A stretch of 19,525 bases of DNA, from positions 1 to 19,525 of the forward strand of contig MNRP01000004.1 of the NCBI GenBank assembly GCA_001916005.1. Direction: 5' to 3'. This stretch comes from Clostridium sp. 26_22 (GTDB lineage: Bacteria; Bacillota; Clostridia; TANB77; CAG-508). The translations under genes were made by a program, and so were the position numbers. The notes under the pieces are model-generated. The model was not told the origin of the DNA. It saw only the letters and a list, made by a program, of their open reading frames with translations, and searched no databases. Positions 14,521 through 19,525 of this stretch are shown in pieces (position 1 is the stretch's first letter; the number at the start of each line of letters is the position of its first letter).

Positions 14521-15606
14521 ATGAAATTTGTACATATAGCAGATATGCATTTTGACAGTCCATTCGTAAACTTATCAGACAAAGAAAGCTTAGGAGATTT
14601 ACGAAGATTAGACCAAAGAAAAGCATTTAAAAAAGTAATTGAATATATAAAAGAAAATAAAATAAAATATTTATTTATTTCAGGAGATTTATATGAACAA
14701 AAGTATATAAAAAAATCAACAATAGAATATATAAATAATTTATTTAAAGAAATACCGGAAACAAAAATATTTATATCACCAGGAAATCATGACCCATATA
14801 TAAAAAATTCATATTATTATAAATTTAATTGGAGTGAAAATGTAAAAATATTTTCTTCAAAAATAGAAAAAATTGAATTAGAAGATGCAGATATATACGG
14901 TTTTGGATTTGATGATTTTTATTGTAAAGATTTTAATATAAAAGAATTAAATATAGAAAACAAAAATAAATTAAATATATTAATAATTCATGGAACATTA
15001 AATGGTGGAACAATACAGGAACATGAATATAATCCAATATCAAAAAATGAATTAGAAGAAAAAGGTTTTGATTATGTTGCATTAGGACACATACATAAAT
15101 TAGATTACAATACACAAGAAAATCAAAGAATAGTGTATCCTGGCTCAACTGTATCCCTAGGATTTGACGAACTTGGAAAACATGGAATGATAGTTGGAGA
15201 TGTAGAAAAAGAAAAAATAAAATTAGAATTTATTCCATTAGATGAAAAAGAATTTAAATTAAAAGAAATAGATGTAACAGAAATAATATCAAAAGAAGAA
15301 TTAATTGAAAAAATAAATGAATTAAATTTTAATGAAAATGAATTAATAGAAATAATATTAATTGGAAAAAGAAATTTTGAAATTAATACATATGAATTAA
15401 ATAAATTAATATTTAATGAAAAAATAATAAAAATAAAAAATAAAACAAAAATAAATTATAATTTAGAAAAAATAGCAAATGAAAATACATTAAAAGGATT
15501 ATTTGCAAAAAATATAAAAAATAAATTAAATGATGAAACATTAACAGAAGAAGAAAAAGAAATTGTAGAAAAGGCAATAGAAATAGCTTTTGATGCTTTA
15601 GAATAA
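14521..15606 (+). CDS. YhaO/SbcD-like metallophosphoesterase (DNA repair nuclease)
   Basis: Calcineurin-like phosphoesterase of the Mre11/SbcD group (361 aa), expected to be the nuclease subunit working with the ATPase encoded next. All phosphoesterase metal-site motifs are present in order: HIADMHFDSPF (residues 5-15; D and H ligands), FISGDLYEQK (GD), SPGNHDPY (GNHD), LIIHGTLNGG, and YVALGHIHKLD (GHxH). The catalytic domain covers about residues 1-235. The C-terminal region (about 240-361) is a charged helical domain suited to holding the partner's coiled coil. In length and neighbourhood it resembles Bacillus YhaO more than classical SbcD. It is separated by about 20 bases from the ATPase gene. 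Substrate preference (DNA ends, hairpins) is inferred from the family. Base composition falls markedly towards A/T in the last 300 bases, continuing into the next gene. Confidence 0.88.
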   Translation: MKFVHIADMHFDSPFVNLSDKESLGDLRRLDQRKAFKKVIEYIKENKIKYLFISGDLYEQKYIKKSTIEYINNLFKEIPETKIFISPGNHDPYIKNSYYYKFNWSENVKIFSSKIEKIELEDADIYGFGFDDFYCKDFNIKELNIENKNKLNILIIHGTLNGGTIQEHEYNPISKNELEEKGFDYVALGHIHKLDYNTQENQRIVYPGSTVSLGFDELGKHGMIVGDVEKEKIKLEFIPLDEKEFKLKEIDVTEIISKEELIEKINELNFNENELIEIILIGKRNFEINTYELNKLIFNEKIIKIKNKTKINYNLEKIANENTLKGLFAKNIKNKLNDETLTEEEKEIVEKAIEIAFDALE

Positions 15607-15626
15607 AAAAGAAAGGAATGAAATTC

Positions 15627-17591
15627 TTGAAAATAAATAAATTAAAAATAAATTCATATGGAAAATTAAAAGAAAAAGAAATAAATCTAGAAAATGGAAT
15701 AAATTTAATTTATGGAGAAAATGAAGCAGGAAAATCAACATTAATTAAATTTATTATTAATTCTTTTTATGGAATTTCTAAAAATAAAAAAGGAAAAGAA
15801 TTTTCAGATTATGAAAAATATAAACCATGGACTGGAGAAGAATTTTCTGGAAAAATTAATTATGAATTAGATAATAAAGAAAAATATGAATTATTTAGAG
15901 ATTTTAATAAAAAAAATCCCAAAATATTTAATGAAAATATGGAAGAAATTACAAAAGAATTTAATATTGATAAAAATAAAGGAAATGAATTTTTTTATGA
16001 ACAAACAAAAATAGATGAAGATTTATTTTTATCAACACTTGCAATAAATCAAAAAGAAGTGAAATTAGAAAAGCAAACTCAAAATATATTAATACAAAAA
16101 ATTGCAAATTTAGTTGGGACTGGTGATGATAATATTTCATATAAAAGAGCAATTGACAGAATAAATAGAAGACAATTAGATGAAATAGGAAGCGAAAGGT
16201 CTAGGGAAAAGCCAATTAATATAATTAGCAGAAAAATAGAAGAATTAGAAAATGAAAAAGAAGAATTAGAAAAATATAGAGATTATAAATATAATTTTGA
16301 GGATGAAGAAAATAATTTAAATGATGAAATTTTAAAATTAGAAAATGAAAATAATTTTTTAATAGAAATAAAATTATTAAATGAAAATGAAAAAATAGAA
16401 AAAGAAAAAATAAATATAAAAGAAAATATTGAAAAAGAAAATTTAGAAAAAATAAATATAATAAAAAATAAAATAAATGAAATAAAAATAAATAATAAAA
16501 ATATTTTTGAAAAATATTCTGAAAAAAAAGAAATAAATAATAAAAATAAAAAAATAAAAAATAAATTAAATAAAAAATTAATAATAAATTTTTTAATATT
16601 AATTTTAATAAATATTTTACAATTTATAATAATAAAAAATAAAATATTTAATTATATTTTTTTCCTTACAGTACCAATTGATTTAATTTTTTCTATAATT
16701 TTAATAAATAATAAAAATAAAAAAATAAAAAATAAAGAAAAAATAGAAAAAAATAATTTTGAAAAAATAAATCAAGAAATAATTAATTTAGAAAATGAAA
16801 AAAATATATTAGAAAAAAATAATAATGAATTAGAAAATGAAATAAATAAATTAAAAAATAATTTTAATTTAAAAATAAATTTAGAGAAAGAAAAAATAAA
16901 AAATAAATATTTAAATAAAATAGAAAAAAATAAAATAAATAATTATTTAAATTTATTTGAATTAGAAAAAATAAATTTTGAATTAGAAAATTTAAAAAAA
17001 GAAATAAATAATTTAAAATTAAAATTACATTCTTTAGAGTTAGATAAAAAAAATATAGAACCTAAATTAGATAATTTATCAAAAATAGAAGAAAAATTGG
17101 TTTACAATAATGAACAAAAGGTAAACTTACAAAAATTAAATTTAAGCATAATGCTTGCAAAACAAATTTTAGAAAAATCTTATGATGAAATGAAAAACTC
17201 AGTAACCCCTAAGTTTACAGAGAATTTATCTAAAAATATTTCGAAAATAACAAATGGAAAATATAGTAAAGTTAAGTTTAATGAAGAAACAGGATTAGTA
17301 GTTGAGTTAGAAAATGGAGATAATGTTTTAGCAGAAAAATTAAGTGTGGGAACAATAGATCAATTATATTTATCATTAAGACTTTCAATGGTGGATGAAT
17401 TGTCAGAAGAAAAAGTTCCAATTTTATTAGATGAAGCTTTTGCATTTTATGATAATTCAAGATTGGAAAATATTTTAAAATATTTAAATGAGAATTATAA
17501 AAATAGACAAATAATTATTTTTACTTGTACAGATAGGGAAAAAAATATATTAAATAAAAATAATATTTTATTTAATTATATTGAGTTATAA
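15627..17591 (+). CDS. YhaN/SbcC-like AAA ATPase with a membrane hairpin in the coiled coil
   Basis: SMC/Rad50-type ATPase (654 aa) partnering the upstream nuclease. The N-terminal half-domain has INKLKINSYGKLKEKEI and the Walker A loop YGENEAGKSTLIKF; the C-terminal half-domain has the signature region LSVGTIDQLYLSLRLSM, Walker B VPILLDEAFAFYD and the switch segment IIIFTCTDREK. Between them (about residues 190-520) lies a long Lys/Asn/Glu/Ile/Leu coiled coil. Where Rad50 has its zinc hook, this protein has two hydrophobic helices (about 315-360: LIINFLILILINILQFIII and IFNYIFFLTVPIDLIFSIIL), as in Bacillus YhaN, so the complex is probably membrane-attached. TTG at 15627 gives the family-like start MKINKLKINSYG and sits 9 bases after AAAGGA; an ATG at 15618 is also in frame but too close to that site. 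The coiled-coil DNA is almost pure A/T with a strong purine bias. Confidence 0.88.
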   Translation: MKINKLKINSYGKLKEKEINLENGINLIYGENEAGKSTLIKFIINSFYGISKNKKGKEFSDYEKYKPWTGEEFSGKINYELDNKEKYELFRDFNKKNPKIFNENMEEITKEFNIDKNKGNEFFYEQTKIDEDLFLSTLAINQKEVKLEKQTQNILIQKIANLVGTGDDNISYKRAIDRINRRQLDEIGSERSREKPINIISRKIEELENEKEELEKYRDYKYNFEDEENNLNDEILKLENENNFLIEIKLLNENEKIEKEKINIKENIEKENLEKINIIKNKINEIKINNKNIFEKYSEKKEINNKNKKIKNKLNKKLIINFLILILINILQFIIIKNKIFNYIFFLTVPIDLIFSIILINNKNKKIKNKEKIEKNNFEKINQEIINLENEKNILEKNNNELENEINKLKNNFNLKINLEKEKIKNKYLNKIEKNKINNYLNLFELEKINFELENLKKEINNLKLKLHSLELDKKNIEPKLDNLSKIEEKLVYNNEQKVNLQKLNLSIMLAKQILEKSYDEMKNSVTPKFTENLSKNISKITNGKYSKVKFNEETGLVVELENGDNVLAEKLSVGTIDQLYLSLRLSMVDELSEEKVPILLDEAFAFYDNSRLENILKYLNENYKNRQIIIFTCTDREKNILNKNNILFNYIEL

Positions 17592-17625
17592 AAAATATGT
17601 ATAGATTTTTCTATACATATTTTTT
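17591..17625. terminator. Bidirectional terminator between the yhaN-like gene and the left prepilin-like gene
   Basis: AAAAATATGTATAG (17591-17604) pairs with CTATACATATTTTTT (17611-17625) around a 6-base loop; both strands end in a T run. It separates two convergent genes. Confidence 0.85.
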
Positions 17626-18293
17626 TAATATTTTATTCCTTTTATATCTGTTATTCTTAACTTTGTGAGTTGAGAAGTAGTTGAAAATGATGCCCATACA
17701 TACATGTTATTTGAATCTTTAAAGCTAATTGATATTCTATTAGAAGCATCTCCCAAATAATTAGGAAGGATTATGTAGTTCCCATATTCCCATCCGAAAA
17801 ATTCAGTATATATTTTTTTAATTGTTTCTGTAGAAATGATTTTTGTTGTGGGATTCGTATACCATTTTACTTTTGAAGTGTTTATTGTATAGAAACTATC
17901 AAATTCAAATATTATATAATTATAGTTTTCTATTGAATTATTTAATTTTATATTATTATTTGAAGTAATATTTGAATAGCTTGTTGGTGTATTAAATATA
18001 TAGCCAGAATCTGATTTATTATATAATTCATCTGTTTTATTTATTAAGCTTTCTACTTTTATATTTGAATCACTATTTCTACTGCTAGTAAGTTGATTTA
18101 TTGTATTTTCATATTTTCCTAAAGTAGAGTTTTCTTCTTCAGTTGCATTTTCTGTAATTTTTTTTGCTTCCTTGGTTTTTTCTAATAATCCTGTTTGAGT
18201 TAATACTGTTATTCCTACTCCAGATATTATTAATAAAATTATTATTGTTACTACTAGTGCTACCAAAGTTATTCCATTTTCACTTTTTTTCAT
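17625..18293 (-). CDS. Prepilin-like protein A (left member of the inverted pair)
   Basis: 222-aa exported protein. It opens MKKSENGITLVALVVT, a prepilin-like signal: basic start, Gly before the putative cut, then one hydrophobic helix (about residues 8-28), though the usual Glu at +5 is Ala. The next ~45 residues are a charged helix (LLEKTKEAKKITENATEE). The C-terminal module (about 75-222) is beta-rich, with segments such as IENYNYIIFEFDSFYTI and ending TSQLTKLRITDIKGIKY; this layout reminds me of distal domains on phage tail proteins, a weak resemblance by eye. The first ~40 codons are almost identical in DNA to those of gene B at 18549, in opposite orientation; the C-terminal parts are unrelated. 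The ATG follows AAAGGAGG and a palindrome (18307-18331). I find no good promoter in its direction. A surface fibre or adhesin role is inferred. Confidence 0.8.
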   Translation of the reverse strand: MKKSENGITLVALVVTIIILLIISGVGITVLTQTGLLEKTKEAKKITENATEEENSTLGKYENTINQLTSSRNSDSNIKVESLINKTDELYNKSDSGYIFNTPTSYSNITSNNNIKLNNSIENYNYIIFEFDSFYTINTSKVKWYTNPTTKIISTETIKKIYTEFFGWEYGNYIILPNYLGDASNRISISFKDSNNMYVWASFSTTSQLTKLRITDIKGIKY

Positions 18294-18331
18294 TTGATTT
18301 TCCTCCTTTATTAAGTTGAAAACTTAATAAA
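18175..18331 (-). repeat. Inverted repeat arm A of the prepilin pair
   Basis: About 157 bp covering the palindrome, ribosome binding site and first ~39 codons of prepilin-like gene A. Its reverse complement recurs at 18511-18667. Within the coding part only one base differs (GTA versus GCA, Val/Ala); differences before the ATG are a T-to-A change and one inserted base. Even synonymous positions are identical, which points to very recent duplication, gene conversion or continuing recombination. Confidence 0.9.
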
Positions 18332-18405
18332 AATATAAATTCAATTATTTGTTTAAATATCAATATTTTCTATTGATGTTTTTAAATTTTTTAAGTTTAT
18401 TACTA

Positions 18406-18435
18406 TTGACTTTTTATATTTAATTATGCTATATT
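18406..18435 (+). promoter_or_regulatory. Promoter in the centre of the prepilin inverted repeat
   Basis: TTGACT (18406-18411), an 18-base spacer and TATATT (18430-18435), pointing towards gene B. It lies in the unique 178-bp segment between the two repeat arms. No equally good promoter points towards gene A. Confidence 0.5.
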
Positions 18436-18451
18436 TTTAATATAAGTTTAT

Positions 18452-18472
18452 AATTAAGTTTTCAACTTAATT
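18452..18472. repeat. Palindrome TTAAGTT-TTC-AACTTAA, middle copy of three
   Basis: The 17-bp dyad TTAAGTTTTCAACTTAA occurs here (18454-18470), at 18514-18530, and in reverse at 18311-18327. The outer two each sit just before the ribosome binding site of a prepilin-like gene and belong to the inverted repeat arms. In RNA each would be a 7-11 bp hairpin; in DNA each could be a dimeric protein site. Confidence 0.75.
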
Positions 18473-18483
18473 TTATTTTTTTG

Positions 18484-18512
18484 CACTTCGTTTAGAGAAG
18501 TGTTTTTCTTTT
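18484..18512 (+). terminator. Terminator-like hairpin inside the leader of prepilin-like gene B
   Basis: CACTTC (18484-18489) pairs with GAAGTG (18497-18502) around a 7-base loop, followed by TTTTTCTTTT. It lies downstream of the promoter at 18406 and upstream of gene B, between two copies of the 17-bp palindrome, so it could act as an attenuator. Confidence 0.55.
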
Positions 18513-18667
18513 GTTAAGTTTTCAACTTAATAAAGGAGGAAAAAACAAATGAAAAAAAGTGAAAATGGAATAACTTTGGTAGCACTAGTAGTAACAATAA
18601 TAATTTTATTAATAATATCTGGAGTAGGAATAACAGCATTAACTCAAACAGGATTATTAGAAAAAAC
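18511..18667 (+). repeat. Inverted repeat arm B of the prepilin pair
   Basis: Mirror copy of arm A (18175-18331). It holds the third palindrome, AAAGGAGG and the first ~39 codons of gene B. Identity fades immediately after the codons for LLEKT. Confidence 0.9.
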
Positions 18668-19160
18668 TAAGGAAGCAAAAGAAATAACAGAAAAAGCACA
18701 ACAAAATGAAAATGACAAAATAAATAATTTAGAAAAACAGGTTGAGGGAACCAGAGAACAAATAACGGTAGATAAAACAGAATATGAGCAATTAAAGGCA
18801 GATGTTGCTAGTTTAAAAAATAATCAATCTACAGTAACAACAGGAACATATATGGGCACAGGTACATACGGAGAAAATAATCCTAATAAGATAACATTTG
18901 AAAAAACACCTAAAATGATAATAATTTCGACAATAAATTTAGACACAAATAATTATGCAGTATCCATGGTATTAGTTAATGGATGTGAATATTCTGGTTT
19001 TAGCTCATATGCAGGAGCAAATAAACAAGGACAATCTTTGGTTATGAATAAAATAAACTGGAAGAATGAAGGAAGGCTAGTAGAATGGTATACAAATTCA
19101 GATTCTGCAAATCAAATGAACGGATTAAATGTTGAATATAAATATATAGCAATATATTAG
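18549..19160 (+). CDS. Prepilin-like protein B (right member of the inverted pair)
   Basis: 203-aa exported protein with the same prepilin-like N-terminus as gene A (one Val-to-Ala change in the shared ~40 residues). A coiled-coil stretch follows (about 40-90; AQQNENDKINNLEKQV and YEQLKADVASLKNNQ). The C-terminal module (about 97-203) starts GTYMGTGTYGENNPNKITFE and continues KTPKMIIISTINL, a pattern I associate with terminal domains of phage tail or fibre proteins in Firmicutes; this is by eye. The module is unrelated to that of gene A. The ATG follows AAAGGAGG in the inverted repeat arm, downstream of a promoter, a terminator-like hairpin and a palindrome. A prepilin peptidase and assembly genes are not in the window. 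The Rpn leader copy 2 begins 34 bases after the stop. A variable surface fibre subunit or adhesin is the favoured inference. Confidence 0.82.
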   Translation: MKKSENGITLVALVVTIIILLIISGVGITALTQTGLLEKTKEAKEITEKAQQNENDKINNLEKQVEGTREQITVDKTEYEQLKADVASLKNNQSTVTTGTYMGTGTYGENNPNKITFEKTPKMIIISTINLDTNNYAVSMVLVNGCEYSGFSSYAGANKQGQSLVMNKINWKNEGRLVEWYTNSDSANQMNGLNVEYKYIAIY

Positions 19161-19202
19161 TTTTATTTATTTTTTAATTAAATAAAAGTATAAAGCTCGA
19201 AA

Positions 19203-19249
19203 TTTGTCGAACGATTTATGTTGAAATCAACTAAAAAACATGTTAATAT
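19203..19249 (+). promoter_or_regulatory. Promoter of Rpn unit copy 2 with Spo0A-box-like site
   Basis: TTTGTCGAA (19203-19211), then TTGAAA (19221-19226), a 17-base spacer and TG-T-TAATAT (-10 at 19244-19249). It matches copy 1 in all these elements, with a mostly different spacer sequence. Confidence 0.6.
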
Positions 19250-19285
19250 ATAGTTATGCAATTTATTTGACATTGCATAACTATA
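19249..19285 (+). other. Conserved 14-bp stem-loop of Rpn leader copy 2
   Basis: TATAGTTATGCAAT (19249-19262) pairs perfectly with ATTGCATAACTATA (19272-19285) around a 9-base loop. Relative to copy 1, the seventh pair is T-A instead of C-G and the eighth is A-T instead of G-U, so pairing is kept despite base changes. Confidence 0.6.
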
Positions 19286-19325
19286 ATTTTTTAAAATCAA
19301 ACAACTTAGGAAAGACAAAAATAAA

Positions 19326-19460
19326 ATGGAAAATCAAGAAATTTTAATTCTAGAAGAGATTAAAAATCAAAAAGAAAATCCAACACCAAAAATGAAGAAA
19401 ACAAAAGGAAAGGAGGCAAGCAAAAATCGCATTGTCAAAATAAATAGCACAATAAAATAA
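19326..19460 (+). CDS. Possible 44-aa leader peptide in Rpn repeat copy 2
   Basis: Open frame of 44 codons beginning MENQEILILEEIKNQKENPT and ending KINSTIK. The first ten codons correspond to the GTG-started frame in copy 1 (VENQEILILK), which then shifts frame and stops after 22 codons. The peptide is very basic in its second half and has no recognised domain. The nearest ribosome-binding-like sequence (AGGAAAG) is 12 bases upstream of the ATG, which is weak. It could be a regulatory upstream peptide, a remnant of a coding region, or chance. Since one of two copies is out of frame, protein-level conservation is not demonstrated. Confidence 0.3.
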   Translation: MENQEILILEEIKNQKENPTPKMKKTKGKEASKNRIVKINSTIK

Positions 19461-19525
19461 AAATTTACTAAATAGTATTGCAAAAAGCAAAACAATTTGG
19501 TAAAATAAGGGAGGAAAAGATTTGA

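Larger units (their letters stand above)
19194..19525 (+). repeat. Rpn leader repeat, copy 2 (runs to the window edge)
   Basis: Second copy of the ~330-base leader seen at 6695-7023, in the same orientation. It holds the TTTGTCGAA box, promoter, hairpin, short open frame and AAAGGAGGCAAGC block. After GGGAGG it ends at the window edge with a TTG (19522-19524) at start-codon distance, so a second Rpn-type gene probably begins here, but no coding sequence is available to prove it. Like copy 1 it directly follows a prepilin-like gene. Confidence 0.8.

Noticed and set aside
1..19525. CRISPR arrays, tRNA or rRNA genes, known riboswitches
   Set aside because: No regularly spaced short repeats, cloverleaf-like sequences, rRNA stretches or recognised riboswitch cores were seen on either strand.

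Overview
The window looks like chromosomal DNA of a very AT-rich, spore-forming member of the Clostridia, probably a gut lineage. The evidence is low GC with A/T-ending codons, strong purine-rich ribosome binding sites (AGGAGG), frequent GTG/TTG starts, a sleB-ypeB spore germination pair, an alpha/beta-type SASP gene, and prepilin-like proteins with the ITLVALVxTIIxLLI N-terminus that is common in uncultured Clostridia. The standard code fits: tryptophans are TGG and all intact genes end in TAA or TAG.

Layout. Positions 237-2108 hold sleB and ypeB (cortex-lytic hydrolase and its partner), facing a VanW-family membrane protein (2155-3792, minus strand). A 59-residue SASP gene follows (3944-4123). 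A small XRE regulator (4155-4439, minus) is divergent from a secreted or surface prepilin-like protein with Ig-like domains and an RCC1-type beta-propeller (4667-6685); two related 12-bp palindromic sites and a near-perfect sigma-A promoter lie between them. Next is an Rpn/PD-(D/E)XK 'transposase-like' nuclease gene broken by two frameshifts (7025-7929) behind a roughly 330-bp conserved leader. Housekeeping genes follow: murF and ddl (8080-10524), which make D-Ala-D-Ala and load it onto the peptidoglycan precursor, and a CbpA-like DnaJ protein (10618-11484).

Positions 11618-14413 form an operon-like unit with its own promoter and terminator: two small genes I do not recognise and a VirD4/TraG-type coupling ATPase whose reading frame is broken exactly at the Walker A motif. 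Positions 14521-17591 encode a YhaO/SbcD-like nuclease and a YhaN/SbcC-like ATPase with a membrane hairpin inside its coiled coil, an evident two-gene DNA-repair unit.

The right end is the most unusual part. Two prepilin-like genes (17625-18293 minus, 18549-19160 plus) diverge from a 178-bp centre. Their leaders and first ~40 codons form a ~157-bp nearly identical inverted repeat, their C-terminal modules are unrelated, and one good promoter in the centre points to the plus-strand gene. This geometry could work as an invertible expression switch. Immediately after the plus-strand gene a second copy of the Rpn leader begins (19194-19525) and runs to the window edge, just reaching a TTG start. 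Comparing the two leader copies reveals a conserved promoter, a Spo0A-box-like sequence and a hairpin with a compensatory base-pair change.
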